The notes below the pieces were generated by a model. The model ran no database searches. It saw only the letters and a program-made list of their open reading frames with translations, and had not been told where the DNA came from. This document shows, one piece after another, positions 40,912 to 50,884 of a stretch of DNA of 64,000 nucleotides. The translations under genes and the position numbers were made by a program. Origin of the DNA: an uncultured Neisseriaceae bacterium (GTDB taxonomy: Bacteria > Pseudomonadota > Gammaproteobacteria > Burkholderiales > Neisseriaceae); assembly GCA_945267035.1 (NCBI GenBank), contig CALYOS010000007.1:1-64000 (forward strand). The letters run 5' to 3'. The number at the start of each line of letters is the position of its first letter. Within the stretch, counting starts at the first letter, position 1.

Positions 40912-41241
40912 ATGAGTAATGACTTGATTTTAAATGTATCTGATGCGGATTTTGACAAAGAAGTGATTCAATCTTCTGTACCTGTATTGGTGGATTTCTG
41001 GGCATCATGGTGTTCACCTTGCAAAATGATTGCGCCAATCTTGGAAAGTTTGGCTCCAGAATACCGTGATCGCCTAAAAATTGTTAAAGTTAACGTTGAG
41101 GATAATTCTCAAACGCCCGCTAAATTTGGTATTCGACAAATTCCTACGTTGATCATTATCAAAAATGGTCAGGTTGTGGCGACTAAAGTAGGCACGCTAA
41201 GTAAAGGGCAGTTAGAGGCATTTATTAACGCATCAATCTAA
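40912..41241 (+). CDS. trxA: Thioredoxin with a CSPC active site
   Basis: A 109-residue thioredoxin with the full fold (VPVLVDFWASWCSPCKMIAP, then KVNVEDN, IRQIPTLIIIKNG). The redox pair is Cys34-Ser-Pro-Cys37; the usual centre is CGPC. The Gly-to-Ser change is expected to alter redox potential but the rest of the active-site wall (cis-Pro in QIPT) is intact. The ATG at 40912 has AGGA 8 bases upstream and gives the standard length. A strong terminator follows. It may be the main thioredoxin or one of several. Confidence 0.93.
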   Translation: MSNDLILNVSDADFDKEVIQSSVPVLVDFWASWCSPCKMIAPILESLAPEYRDRLKIVKVNVEDNSQTPAKFGIRQIPTLIIIKNGQVVATKVGTLSKGQLEAFINASI

Positions 41242-41296
41242 TCTGCAAAATATGCATTTGACTTAATTAGGATTTCATTTCCTGGTCAGTCTGATT

Positions 41297-41330
41297 AAAA
41301 CCTGCATAGCATATGCTATGCAGGTTTTTT
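41297..41330 (+). terminator. Intrinsic terminator of trxA
   Basis: A perfect palindrome (AAAACCTGCATAGCAT and its complement) followed by T6. Confidence 0.92.
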
Positions 41331-42019
41331 CTATTTTAAACTGGTTCAGCGATGACTGATGGCAATTTATTGCCACCCACAGAGGTTTTTGTTTCGCCTG
41401 ACCGCATACATGGCTCAGTCTTAGCCAATCTTGTTAAAGCACTTTGCCAAAATGAGTTAAGGCTTTTTTAATGGTACCGAAACAAAAGGGTTGTAATTCA
41501 TTTTTTTTTCAATATTATTGAAATTTCAGTCATTTCTTTACTTTATCTTTTGTAATATATGTTAATATAGATATGAAAAGGAATATTAACCCTTAATTAT
41601 TGAGTCATACTGGAGGAGGACCAATAAAGGCGGGGTTGAGGGGATTACCCATGTTGCTGATGAATGATTTGACCAGCTATAAATGAAAATAAATTTATTT
41701 ATGGGATTAATTATTTATTACTTGGTAATTTAATGTAAATTCTTATTTATAAATAAAATTTAATTTTGTCGAATTATTGAAAACTTTATCATCAATGGGT
41801 GTTTTTAATTTTACATTCACTATTTTCAAAAATTCGATGGTTAAGTTAATTTGAGTTACGCACACTTTAATAAAATTAAACTTAAAATAATGTAAATTTA
41901 TTTTTTTTCATACAGGAATAGAAAACTTCATTCATCTATACACCTTTTTGCCCCCTTGCTAATATAAATATGCTTTATTTAGCTTTTTCGAAATCAGGAT
42001 CACGGAAAGTGAGAATATT
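41331..42019. other. Gap before the MFS carrier gene
   Basis: No confident gene. A 39-codon open frame (41352-41471, MTDGNLLPPTEVFVSPDRIH then GSVLANLVKALCQNELRLF) is protein-like but has no ribosome binding site and no known family. Around 41610-41650 a purine-rich GGAGGAGGACC segment and GGGTT...ACCC stand out in AT-rich surroundings and could be part of a leader; no riboswitch class is recognised. Confidence 0.35.
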
Positions 42020-43285
42020 ATGAATCCTAATAAAACGATTTCTCCAACCGGCGGCGACCAATCCAAGCAACTGAATACGATTTTTATTGTCGCTTGGTTT
42101 ACTTGTACGATCTTCTATTTTGTACAGTATGCGCTGCGTTCGGCACCAAGTATTATGCAGCAAGAAATTATTGCTACGTTAAATATTTCCAGCATCGAAA
42201 TGGCTGGTATTATCGGGCTGTATTTCTATTCTTATGCATTCTTCGCATTGGTTTCAGGCGTATTACTTGACCGTATTGGTCCAAGATTCACAGCTTCGTT
42301 AGGAATATTACTGGTGGTGGCAGGGTGTGTATTGTTCTGCTCCGGTACGGTTTTCACTGCACAGACAGGACGTTTCCTGCAAGGCGCGGGTTCGGGTCTG
42401 GCCTTTACTAGTGCGGTATTTTTGGCTACCAGAGGCTTTCCCAAAAAATGGCTGGCTACTGCGGTGGGCATGACCCAATGTTTCGGTATGCTTGGTGGGT
42501 TCATGGGTCAGGCTGTGGTCTCTCCAATCATTAAGAATAATGTGATGAGCTGGCAGATGTTCTGGATGGTGGCTGCTGGTGTATTGGTGGTGATCTTCTT
42601 TGCTTCAGTGTTCATTACTCCGCGCACACGTGAAGGTAAGGTGAACTGGGGCGGGTTGACTCAACCTTATTTAGTGGTTTTGAAAAATCCGCAATCCTAC
42701 GTTTGTGCCATTATCAGCGCTATGATGTTTATGCCTACTAACGTCGGCAATATTGCTTGGGGCAGCCAGTTTTTGATTGATGGATTAAACGCTGATCCTC
42801 ATGATGTTGCATTGCGCTTGGCTATGGTGCCGTTAGGCTGGGTGATTGGTTGTCCGATTCTTGGCTATATCTCTGATAGTATTGGTCGACGTAAACCAGT
42901 TGTATTAGGCAGTATTATTATGATGTTAATCACCGGTGGTGTGATTGTTTATCTGCCAAATATTGTACCGAATTATTTAATGGGCTTGTTGCTCGGTGTA
43001 GCGTCTGGCGCAGCAATGATTCCTTATACCATGATTAAGGAAGTCAATCCGGATGAAGTTAAAGGTACTGCTACCGGTGTGATCAATTTCATTGTGTTTG
43101 TGACCAGTGCCATTATGACCAATCTGTTTAATATCCTGATCAGACATTTGACTGAAGTTGAAGGTGGTCAGTTAAATCTGAATGTATTCCAGAAAGCAGA
43201 TATGGTTTTTGTCGGTGGCTTAGTTCTGGCATTTGTTTTAACCTTGATTGTTCGCGAAACAGGCAGTAAAGCCAAAGTAGCATGA
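42020..43285 (+). CDS. MFS transporter
   Basis: A 421-residue inner-membrane carrier with 12 predicted helices. The MFS loop 2-3 motif is visible as GVLLDRIGPRFTA, and the loop 8-9 counterpart as GYISDSIGRRKPVV. The N-terminal half resembles carriers for organic acids or sugar phosphates, but the substrate cannot be read from sequence. It begins with a short cytoplasmic tail. It is a single gene ending at a terminator shared with pgm. Confidence 0.88.
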   Translation: MNPNKTISPTGGDQSKQLNTIFIVAWFTCTIFYFVQYALRSAPSIMQQEIIATLNISSIEMAGIIGLYFYSYAFFALVSGVLLDRIGPRFTASLGILLVVAGCVLFCSGTVFTAQTGRFLQGAGSGLAFTSAVFLATRGFPKKWLATAVGMTQCFGMLGGFMGQAVVSPIIKNNVMSWQMFWMVAAGVLVVIFFASVFITPRTREGKVNWGGLTQPYLVVLKNPQSYVCAIISAMMFMPTNVGNIAWGSQFLIDGLNADPHDVALRLAMVPLGWVIGCPILGYISDSIGRRKPVVLGSIIMMLITGGVIVYLPNIVPNYLMGLLLGVASGAAMIPYTMIKEVNPDEVKGTATGVINFIVFVTSAIMTNLFNILIRHLTEVEGGQLNLNVFQKADMVFVGGLVLAFVLTLIVRETGSKAKVA

Positions 43286-43301
43286 CAATTCAAGTAATCG
43301 T

Positions 43302-43332
43302 AAAAACGGCTACAATATGTAGCCGTTTTTGT
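43302..43332. terminator. Bidirectional terminator between the MFS gene and pgm
   Basis: Stem AAAAACGGCTAC/GTAGCCGTTTTT with a short loop and a T-rich tail; the complement strand also has a T-run. Confidence 0.88.
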
Positions 43333-43366
43333 TTTGCTCTGTTTGCCAGATTAGCAAATCTATCGC

Positions 43367-44755
43367 TTAGTTCCAGATTAAATCAGGATTTTGAGCAAGT
43401 ACTGCTTTAAACTGGTTAATGATTCGATCTAATGCTGCCTGATTATCAGCTTCAAAACGCAGAACCAAAACTGGTGTAGTATTGGAAGCGCGCATCAAAC
43501 CGAAACCATCTTCAAATTCTACCCGCAATCCATCGATGGTTATGCGTTCAATTTCATTCTCAAACTGAGCTGTCTGCGCCAGCTGATGAATGATTTCATG
43601 CCCTGACTGACCATCAGGTACCGATATATTGATTTCAGGAGTGGAGATACCTTCGGGTAACTGATGCAATACGGTAGATGGATTATCGCTCTCGGACAGA
43701 ATTTCCAGCAGCCGAGCTCCAGCATAGAGTCCATCATCAAAGCCTAACCAGCGTTCTTTAAAAAACACATGGCCGCTCATCTCACCAGCCAGTAAAGCGC
43801 CACTTTCTTTAATGGCGGCTTTGATGAAACTGTGTCCAGTTTTGCTCATGATCGCAATTCCGCCATGTTGCTCAATCCATGGCTTAAGTAAACGAGTGGA
43901 TTTAACATCATAGATGATTTTGGCATTCGGATTGCGTTTAAGCACGTCTGCGGCAAACAGCATAAGTTGACGATCTGGATAAATGATGTGTCCGTCTTTG
44001 GTGACCACACCCAGACGATCCCCATCACCATCAAAAGCCAAGCCGATTTCTGCATCGCTGTGGCGCAGTCGTTCAATCAAATCCTGTAGATTGGCTGGTT
44101 TTGCAGGGTCTGGGTGATGATTGGGGAAATGACCATCTACTTCGCAATACATTTCTTCTACTTCACAGCCTATGGCACGGTACAAATCACCAGCATAGGC
44201 GCCAGCAACGCCATTGCCCGCATCAATGATGATTTTCATGCTGCGTTGCAGGCGGATATGGGCAGCAATGTATTGAATATATTCTTCTGCAATCGGCAAT
44301 TTACTCACTGATCCGCTTCGTGGCGCATCGCTGGCTAACTGATTGGTTTCAATTGCCAAACGCAATGCTTGAATAGTGTCACCAGAGAGTGTTGTACCCG
44401 CCAACATCATTTTGAAACCATTGTAATCGGGCGGATTATGACTGCCGGTTATCATGATGCCGCTGCCCTGACAATGTTCAATCGCGGCAAAATACAGCAT
44501 TGGCGTGGCGACCATACCGACATCAACAACATCGATACCGCATGCATTGATACCTTGAATCAGACTGGCAGCCAGAATTGGACCGGACAAACGTCCATCA
44601 CGTCCAACCGCAATCTGGGTTACCCCTTTTTTGATTGCTTCTGTGGCCAGTGCTCTGCCGATTAATTCGGCGCTATCTTTGGTCAAAGAGACATCCACAA
44701 TCCCGCGAATATCGTAAGCCTTAAAAATGGAGGCATCGATTTGCTTGCCGGTCAT
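43367..44755 (-). CDS. pgm: Phosphomannomutase/phosphoglucomutase
   Basis: A 462-residue alpha-D-phosphohexomutase that interconverts hexose 1- and 6-phosphates for LPS, capsule or exopolysaccharide precursors. The phosphoserine loop MITGSHNPPDYNGFK, the Mg loop FDGDGDRLG, the sugar loop GEMSGHVFF and the phosphate loop RASNTTP are intact. The closest named relatives are neisserial Pgm and AlgC. Confidence 0.93.
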   Translation of the reverse strand: MTGKQIDASIFKAYDIRGIVDVSLTKDSAELIGRALATEAIKKGVTQIAVGRDGRLSGPILAASLIQGINACGIDVVDVGMVATPMLYFAAIEHCQGSGIMITGSHNPPDYNGFKMMLAGTTLSGDTIQALRLAIETNQLASDAPRSGSVSKLPIAEEYIQYIAAHIRLQRSMKIIIDAGNGVAGAYAGDLYRAIGCEVEEMYCEVDGHFPNHHPDPAKPANLQDLIERLRHSDAEIGLAFDGDGDRLGVVTKDGHIIYPDRQLMLFAADVLKRNPNAKIIYDVKSTRLLKPWIEQHGGIAIMSKTGHSFIKAAIKESGALLAGEMSGHVFFKERWLGFDDGLYAGARLLEILSESDNPSTVLHQLPEGISTPEINISVPDGQSGHEIIHQLAQTAQFENEIERITIDGLRVEFEDGFGLMRASNTTPVLVLRFEADNQAALDRIINQFKAVLAQNPDLIWN

Positions 44756-44832
44756 ATATTTTTTCCTTAGTTACAATCATAAAATAGAAGATTTTTACCT
44801 CATCTACTGATGAGCCTAAATTAAGATCTTGA

Positions 44833-45867
44833 TTATTCTTTGGGTAAAGATAGCCCGAAATGCTGATAGCTCAATTCAGTTGCCATTCTTCCGCGAGTGG
44901 TTCGTTGCAGAAATCCTTGCTGGATTAAATACGGTTCGATGACGTCTTCAATGGTGTCGGTAGATTCACCGATAGCAGCGGCGATATTGTCCAGACCAAC
45001 CGGACCGCCGGAAAATTTATGCAATATGGCTTCCAAATATTTGCAATCCATCACATCCAAACCAGACTGATCAATATCGAGCATTTTTAAAGCGGCATCC
45101 GCGATGGCAGCATTGATCTGTCCTTGATGTTTTACTTCGGCATAATCGCGTACGCGTCTGAGTAATCTATTGGCGATTCGTGGCGTACCGCGACTACGTC
45201 TGGCAATTTCAGCAGCTCCGGTTTCATCAATATTCAATTGTAATAATTGCGCTGAACGAAACACAATCGTGGTCAGGTCAGAATTGCTGTAAAACTCTAA
45301 TCGAGACACAATACCAAAGCGGTCACGCAACGGGTTAGTCAGCATACCGGCGCGAGTGGTGGCACCGATCAAAGTAAACGGCGGTAAATCGATTTTAACT
45401 GAGCGTGCTGCAGGTCCTTCACCAATCATGATGTCAAGCTGGTAATCCTCTAATGCCGGATAGAGTATTTCTTCTACTACCGGATTGAGGCGGTGTATTT
45501 CATCGATAAATAAGACATCGTGTGGTTCAAGATTGGTCAATAAGGCTGCCAGATCGCCTGCGCGCTCTAAAACCGGTCCTGAAGTTTGTCGCATATTGAC
45601 TCCCAGCTCATGAGCTATGATATGTGCCAGTGTCGTTTTGCCCAAACCTGGAGGACCAAATAACAAAGTATGATCCAGTGCCTCATGCCGGATTTTGGCT
45701 GCCTGAATAAAAATGGATAATTGTTCTTTTGCTTTGTGCTGCCCAATATAATCGGTTAATGCACGCGGACGTAAAGCCCGTTCCAGTTGTTCTTCCTGCA
45801 AGGAAGTGGCTCGCGGGCTAATAATCCGTTGCGGTTCGGTACTAGAGAGTTGATCTTTTTGCAGCAT
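44833..45867 (-). CDS. ruvB: Holliday junction branch-migration helicase RuvB
   Basis: A 344-residue AAA+ motor that drives branch migration with RuvA. It shows [18 protein letters not shown], Walker [13 protein letters not shown], Walker B DEIHRL, sensor and arginine-finger region [18 protein letters not shown], and the C-terminal winged-helix domain ([16 protein letters not shown]). Length fits. ruvA and ruvC are not adjacent. It lies between pgm and aroA on the same strand. Confidence 0.97.
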   Translation of the reverse strand: MLQKDQLSSTEPQRIISPRATSLQEEQLERALRPRALTDYIGQHKAKEQLSIFIQAAKIRHEALDHTLLFGPPGLGKTTLAHIIAHELGVNMRQTSGPVLERAGDLAALLTNLEPHDVLFIDEIHRLNPVVEEILYPALEDYQLDIMIGEGPAARSVKIDLPPFTLIGATTRAGMLTNPLRDRFGIVSRLEFYSNSDLTTIVFRSAQLLQLNIDETGAAEIARRSRGTPRIANRLLRRVRDYAEVKHQGQINAAIADAALKMLDIDQSGLDVMDCKYLEAILHKFSGGPVGLDNIAAAIGESTDTIEDVIEPYLIQQGFLQRTTRGRMATELSYQHFGLSLPKE

Positions 45868-45939
45868 ATTTAATTTAAAACTTATATAACAAAAAAAAGT
45901 GTCGTCACGGTAAAGCTTAATATTAATCTTTAACCAATA

Positions 45940-47256
45940 TTATACAGGCGTGCACATGCGGGCAAAAACTTTAAAATAATCCGGAAAGGTTTTGTTCACA
46001 CATTGCGGATCATCAATATAAACCGCAGTATTGAGTAAGCTCACCAGTGAAAAACACATTGCCATGCGATGATCATCATAGGTGTGAATGTGTACTTGAT
46101 TATTGAGTTGTGCCGGAGCAGTGATGCTAATACTGCTTTCGGTTTCAGTGACCTGAGCACCTAATTTTCGGAGTTCGGTGGCCATCGCAGCAATGCGATC
46201 GGTTTCTTTGACCCGCCAACTGGCAATATTGCGGATACGACAGGTTTGCTTACATGCCAGCGCAATAATCGCTAAAGTCATGGCTGCATCTGGAATATGA
46301 TTGGCATCAATATCAAATGGCTGAATTTCCTGATTTGCCGGACGGGAAATTTCAATATATTGTTCTCCCCATTCAACCAGAGCACCAATTTTCGCTAATT
46401 CATCTACAAAAGCGATGTCGCCTTGAATGCTATGGGCATCTATACCGTTAACGCGGATCGGTGTACCAGACAATAAGCCGGCAGCCAAAAAATAAGACGC
46501 GCTGGATGCATCACCTTCAACATAGATTTTTTCAGGAGCATGGTAATGTTGATTAGCAGGCAAATGGAAATGGCGAAAATCTTCGTTTTTGACCTCAACG
46601 CCGAATTTGGCCAATAAATTTAAGGTAATGGCTATATACGGTTTTGAAATAAGTTCACCAATCACATCAATATGATATTCCTCACCAGTGAGAGGCAAGG
46701 CCATGAGTATTGCAGTTAGAAACTGACTGGATACGTTGCCCTTGATATGTAAATGATGATGACGCTGCTCAGTACCATGCTCAGATATTTGTAACGGTGG
46801 ATAACCGCTTTGTTGTTGATAGCTAATACTTGCACCAGCTTGTTGTAACACTTCGACCAAATCACCTATCGGACGCTCGTGCATGCGCGCGCTACCATGT
46901 AAAAAATACTCACCCCCCATAATAGCCAGCACTGCTGTTAAAGGGCGAAATGCTGTTCCGGCATTCCCAAGAAACAAATCCGCCTGCCGTGCCGGAAAAC
47001 GTCCACGGCAACCCTGTACCTGTAGATGCATACCCGGTTCTGAATCGTCGTGGGGCAAAGAAGTAATCTGCACACCTAACGTTTTCAAGGCAGAAAGCAT
47101 GTACTGCGTATCATCTGAGTCCAAAAAATGCAAAATTTCGCTAGGGTTGTCGGCCAATGCTGCCAATAACAAGCAGCGATTGCTGATACTTTTGGAACCG
47201 GGAAGGGTGATTACGGACGGTACACAAGTACTGGCGGGAAGAAACAAGCTATTCAT
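45940..47256 (-). CDS. aroA: 3-phosphoshikimate 1-carboxyvinyltransferase (EPSP synthase)
   Basis: A 438-residue enzyme that joins PEP to shikimate-3-phosphate in the aromatic amino-acid pathway. Signatures [10 protein letters not shown] and [12 protein letters not shown] are near the N-terminus, and [19 protein letters not shown] near the C-terminus. It is a class I type by sequence (GNAGTAxRPL). Its start faces the duplicated cassette region; the first 16-bp repeat begins about 160 bases upstream of the start codon. Confidence 0.97.
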   Translation of the reverse strand: MNSLFLPASTCVPSVITLPGSKSISNRCLLLAALADNPSEILHFLDSDDTQYMLSALKTLGVQITSLPHDDSEPGMHLQVQGCRGRFPARQADLFLGNAGTAFRPLTAVLAIMGGEYFLHGSARMHERPIGDLVEVLQQAGASISYQQQSGYPPLQISEHGTEQRHHHLHIKGNVSSQFLTAILMALPLTGEEYHIDVIGELISKPYIAITLNLLAKFGVEVKNEDFRHFHLPANQHYHAPEKIYVEGDASSASYFLAAGLLSGTPIRVNGIDAHSIQGDIAFVDELAKIGALVEWGEQYIEISRPANQEIQPFDIDANHIPDAAMTLAIIALACKQTCRIRNIASWRVKETDRIAAMATELRKLGAQVTETESSISITAPAQLNNQVHIHTYDDHRMAMCFSLVSLLNTAVYIDDPQCVNKTFPDYFKVFARMCTPV

Positions 47257-47417
47257 GTTGGATATTTTTTGTTGGGCAAATGAGTATATTTTAGTTTATC
47301 AGTTTATTGCGCCTGAAGATATGAATCTGACGTGGACACAACAATTATTTGCTACAACCGAATGGCAAAAGCAGATTTATTCCGCTTTGCAAGGACTACG
47401 AGGCTAAGTTATGTTAT

Positions 47418-47433
47418 GGGGTGTATTCCATCC
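47418..47433. repeat. 16-bp direct repeat, left copy
   Basis: GGGGTGTATTCCATCC. It directly abuts the first base of cassette copy 1; the same 16 bases directly follow the last base of that copy at 49452-49467. Confidence 0.8.
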
Positions 47434-47450
47434 TTTGTTGTGAAGTAAAC

Positions 47451-47883
47451 ATGAAACTTAACTTAGAGTGGCGTTGGTCTGTTCGTAGTAGCCTATTTTT
47501 ACTGATCATCATAGTCGTGCCATTCGTACAAGCATTACATATCGATACCAAATGGGAAAAAATAGTCGAACAAGCTCAAACCATTTTTTTATTTGGCAGC
47601 TTTGTTTTCACTTTGGTATTGACATTGAAATACCCATTTAACGCGAAGCAGCGCGCATTCTGGTTATGGGCTGCGCTGTGGTGGTTGGTGCTATTAGGGC
47701 GCGATCAAAATTGGGGACGGCAAATGTGGCCTGGTTATTCTATAGCCGTTTACCATAGCATAGCCGCAGTATGATGATTTACTGGAAGAATTATATGAAT
47801 GTCCGTTTATGTTGGCTCTATTCTCAGTGTCTTGCTATATGCAATGGCAAACAATTAAAGAATTGAAACAAAAAAGAGCTTAA
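47451..47883 (+). pseudogene. Membrane protein gene, internally deleted copy
   Basis: Identical to the intact gene at 49865 up to codon 105, then a 179-base deletion joins two CCGCAGTAT repeats (47764-47772 here). The deletion shifts the frame and gives an immediate TGA, leaving 107 residues with about three of the helices. The remaining 3' end (47773-47883) is still present but out of frame. The deletion between short direct repeats is a typical replication-slippage event. Confidence 0.85.
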
Positions 47884-48090
47884 TCAGCAGTGCCATGGTT
47901 GATGAGATTAAGCATGGTCTAAACAGACATATTCATGCTAACTCAATATTACAACCACAATTAATATATAGTATGCCAACTTGTATAGTTGGCTTTATTT
48001 ATGGTTATCACCACTCTTCGATATTCAATCAGTATCTATCATTGATTAAAATCTTTTGAAATTTGTTGGTTGCACAATGTCTGTATTAGT

Positions 48091-48291
48091 CTATTTATAA
48101 CGCGACAAAATTTCTTTTTCATCATCTATGTCTTTGTACTCAAATTCAACCCTAGAATAATAGACATCATCGTTATCGAAGAAGTGGACTAAATCAATAT
48201 TTAAAACAATACATATACTGCTAAGCTTCCTAACCAGTGGGCAGTAAATAGGTTTGTCGTTGGAAAAAATTAACTGATTGATTTGATGTAA
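48091..48291 (-). pseudogene. Fragment on the minus strand inside cassette copy 1
   Basis: Sixty-six codons open between two stops, without a start: INQLIFSNDKPIYCPLVRKL, then a DLVHFFDNDDVYYSRVEFEY segment and ILSRYK before TAG. Acidic and protein-like, in the style of an immunity protein's end. The same stretch occurs at 50684-50884. The family is unknown. Confidence 0.35.
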
Positions 48292-48378
48292 TCATGACAG
48301 CCCTTAGGTAACAGAACAATACAATATCGGACAGCATTAAACTAATTTTAAAAGCATGTATTACTGCTGAAGTACTAT

Positions 48379-48582
48379 TTGCCAAAAAATTCTTCTTCAA
48401 TCATCAATGTGCCTTCTCATGAATATTTTGAGGGCTTAGAATCACCCGCTATAGTAATAGATTTGATGGATAACCGAATGGTGATAAGTTATAGCAGAAT
48501 AGAGAAATATGATTACAATCCCGATAACACAAAAAAAAGTAATATAATTGTAATCAATAGACTAAGTGGCGCTGGCAGATAA
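48379..48582 (+). pseudogene. Short reading frame before lipoprotein 1
   Basis: Sixty-seven codons from a TTG, with a few more open codons upstream and no ribosome binding site: NVPSHEYFEGLESPAIVIDL then SYSRIEKYDYNP and VINRLSGAGR. It ends 40 bases before the lipoprotein start. It reads like the C-terminal part of a longer protein whose front was lost. An identical copy is at 50972-51175. Confidence 0.4.
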
Positions 48583-48621
48583 AAATTATTCACCCCAACA
48601 GTAATTAAGAAGGGCAATAAC

Positions 48622-49341
48622 ATGAAACAGATACTTATTATTGGCATTTTTTGCAGTATATTTTCCTGCAATGCCCAGCTAACCGATTCAACCTTCTTAA
48701 ATACTGACCGAATAGAATATTTCGATATAAAAAAATTCAATGAACAAGCGAAGGGAAAAAGTGCTTATACAATAACCGATGATGAGGGAAATCAAATTCA
48801 GCAATTTAGAGGTTCTTCTGGCGGCTATGTAAGACGAGTGACTCCAGCAAATTCTAATATAACTTACATTACCACTTTTTACCCGAATGGTAATTTACGA
48901 TCTAAAGCTAAAGAACTGTTCAGTATGTTTTATGGTCAATCGCCAAACTATGATATTAACGGAAAACTGATTTCAACGGACAACTACGACGAAGGTTATA
49001 AGGTAATGATTGAAGAGATCCGGCAAAGAGTACTCAATGAGTTTGGACTGGATATTTTATTAAAAGATTCCAAAACAGATGTTCATAGAAGCAAAAATAC
49101 TTTTACTTATTTAAAAGTATCCGGTAGAAATTATAATTTATACTGGATAACAGTTCCGGCAGATGAACCGGAGTATTTTTATCAAATAGAAATCGACGCT
49201 GATACAGGAGAAGAATTAGGTAGAATACGTTATTGGAGTAATGGAATGGGAGGAAGAGAAGAATATCTAAAACAACTTAATTTATATCGGGAACAGCAAA
49301 TTAAACAGCAAGGATTGTCTATTTCTAAAGCCGGAGACTAA
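48622..49341 (+). CDS. Cassette lipoprotein, variant 1
   Basis: A 239-residue predicted lipoprotein: signal MKQILIIGIFCSIFSC with Cys at 16, then a region with FDIKKFNEQ, ITDDEGNQIQQF, and repeats of the FYPNGNLRSKAK/YDINGKLIS type, similar in style to MORN-like antitoxin or immunity lipoproteins found beside secreted effectors. Residues 1-98 are identical to the second copy at 51215; residues from about 99 on differ more and more (for example LLKDSKTDVHRSKNTF against YAKNNQHIDVSRNINI) before converging at the C-terminal KAGD. GAAGGGC lies just before the ATG. Function is inferred from style only. Confidence 0.7.
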   Translation: MKQILIIGIFCSIFSCNAQLTDSTFLNTDRIEYFDIKKFNEQAKGKSAYTITDDEGNQIQQFRGSSGGYVRRVTPANSNITYITTFYPNGNLRSKAKELFSMFYGQSPNYDINGKLISTDNYDEGYKVMIEEIRQRVLNEFGLDILLKDSKTDVHRSKNTFTYLKVSGRNYNLYWITVPADEPEYFYQIEIDADTGEELGRIRYWSNGMGGREEYLKQLNLYREQQIKQQGLSISKAGD

Positions 49342-49451
49342 TCATCTTCATTGATGTTTAAAAACATATCAGAGCTGGGCGGCGAACTTACCGGAATGAA
49401 AGAACTGCCGAAAGACAGGTAGCAGATATATCAGGGCAAGCCTAGACCAAA

Positions 49452-49467
49452 GGGGTGTATTCCATCC
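49452..49467. repeat. 16-bp direct repeat, right copy
   Basis: The same GGGGTGTATTCCATCC as at 47418-47433, starting at the first base after cassette copy 1. Confidence 0.8.
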
Positions 49468-49847
49468 ATGGCTGAAATGGCTCAGCACTTCCTTAGCCGA
49501 CTGAGAAAAAACTCAACTAATATGAGTAAACTAGGGTTAAGATGATTGAGGATACGGTTGCTTCTCATCAATTTCTTATTCAGCTGCCATGAGCTAAAAG
49601 AATTGAGATTTATCATGATGTCACGTTGACCAGTATAGAGAAGCAAAAATTTGATATTTATGATTAAAGACCTGTGGCTAAACACCGTATTTTCCTCTTT
49701 TTTTGCTCAAAACCTGTTTGGCTAATGCACTTGAGGGTCTTATCTTGCAAATAAATCGCCCAGCCTATTTGCAAAGATAGTGTTAATTTTAATGATTTGA
49801 TGAAGTAAATGATAGTTAGGTTAGCTATAATCAAAAAGTTTGAATAT
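49468..49847. other. Spacer between the two cassette copies
   Basis: Unique sequence of 380 bases. Minus-strand frames read protein-like in two pieces (IGWAIYLQDKTLKCISQTGF near 49720-49760; and LLLYTGQRDIMINLNSF to FFLSRLRKC at 49482-49685) with a frame change between, perhaps an old mobile-element remnant. No intact gene. Confidence 0.35.
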
Positions 49848-49864
49848 TTTGTTGTGAAGTAAAC

Positions 49865-50476
49865 ATGAAACTTAACTTAGAGTGGCGTTGGTCTGTTCGT
49901 AGTAGCCTATTTTTACTGATCATCATAGTCGTGCCATTCGTACAAGCATTACATATCGATACCAAATGGGAAAAAATAGTCGAACAAGCTCAAACCATTT
50001 TTTTATTTGGCAGCTTTGTTTTCACTTTGGTATTGACATTGAAATACCCATTTAACGCGAAGCAGCGCGCATTCTGGTTATGGGCTGCGCTGTGGTGGTT
50101 GGTGCTATTAGGGCGCGATCAAAATTGGGGACGGCAAATGTGGCCTGGTTATTCTATAGCCGTTTACCATAGCATAGCCGCAGTATTGATATTGGGTTTG
50201 GTATTGATGTTGTCATGGCCACAATTACGCCAAGGTATTGGTTATTATTCTCGTCGCCCATTTCCAGTGTGGGATTTCATTCTGGCTACAGTGGCCTTTT
50301 TATTGGCTGATGCTGTTGAACGTGGGCGTTGGATTGCACAATTTATTTTATATTATCCGCAGTATGATGATTTACTGGAAGAATTATATGAATGTCCGTT
50401 TATGTTGGCTCTATTCTCAGTGTCTTGCTATATGCAATGGCAAACAATTAAAGAATTGAAACAAAAAAGAGCTTAA
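49865..50476 (+). CDS. Integral membrane protein of unknown function
   Basis: A 203-residue protein with about five hydrophobic helices (12-30, 42-62, 70-85, 100-122, 135-155) and a Trp-rich middle (FWLWAALWWLVLLGRDQNWG). Charged loops and a Lys-rich C-terminus suggest an inner-membrane location. No family recognised. It starts the second cassette; the first cassette carries an inactivated copy, so this is the only potentially working one here. Purine-rich GTGAAG precedes the ATG. Confidence 0.7.
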   Translation: MKLNLEWRWSVRSSLFLLIIIVVPFVQALHIDTKWEKIVEQAQTIFLFGSFVFTLVLTLKYPFNAKQRAFWLWAALWWLVLLGRDQNWGRQMWPGYSIAVYHSIAAVLILGLVLMLSWPQLRQGIGYYSRRPFPVWDFILATVAFLLADAVERGRWIAQFILYYPQYDDLLEELYECPFMLALFSVSCYMQWQTIKELKQKRA

Positions 50477-50683
50477 TCAGCAGTGCCATGGTTGATGAGA
50501 TTAAGCATGGTCTAAACAGACATATTCATGCTAACTCAATATTACAACCACAATTAATATATAGTATGCCAACTTGTATAGTTGGCTTTATTTATGGTTA
50601 TCACCACTCTTCGATATTCAATCAGTATCTATCATTGATTAAAATCTTTTGAAATTTGTTGGTTGCACAATGTCTGTATTAGT

Positions 50684-50884
50684 CTATTTATAACGCGACA
50701 AAATTTCTTTTTCATCATCTATGTCTTTGTACTCAAATTCAACCCTAGAATAATAGACATCATCGTTATCGAAGAAGTGGACTAAATCAATATTTAAAAC
50801 AATACATATACTGCTAAGCTTCCTAACCAGTGGGCAGTAAATAGGTTTGTCGTTGGAAAAAATTAACTGATTGATTTGATGTAA
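50684..50884 (-). pseudogene. Fragment on the minus strand inside cassette copy 2
   Basis: The second copy of the 66-codon stretch described at 48091-48291, apparently identical. Both copies lack a start codon, so the decay predates the duplication. Confidence 0.35.

Larger units (their letters stand above)
47434..49451. repeat. Tandem cassette, copy 1
   Basis: About 2.0 kb matching 49848-52047. Read side by side, the two look identical from 47434 to 48890 apart from a 179-base deletion in this copy, then diverge to moderate similarity through the second half of the lipoprotein gene and the following 100 bases. Contents: broken membrane-protein gene, minus-strand fragment, short open frame, lipoprotein. 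Confidence 0.85.

Noticed and set aside
46883..47407. A 174-codon frame on the plus strand across the aroA start
   Set aside because: Most of it is antisense to aroA. The last 28 codons (MNLTWTQQLFATTEWQKQIY and on) might be a short remnant, but nothing supports a gene.
47349..47774. A longer reading of the truncated membrane protein starting upstream at 47349
   Set aside because: The intact copy shows the true start at the ATG equivalent to 47451; the extension is outside the duplicated cassette.
48513..48740. Minus-strand 75-codon hydrophobic frame over the lipoprotein start (also 51106-51333)
   Set aside because: It is the antisense shadow of the lipoprotein signal and the short frame before it; no ribosome site.
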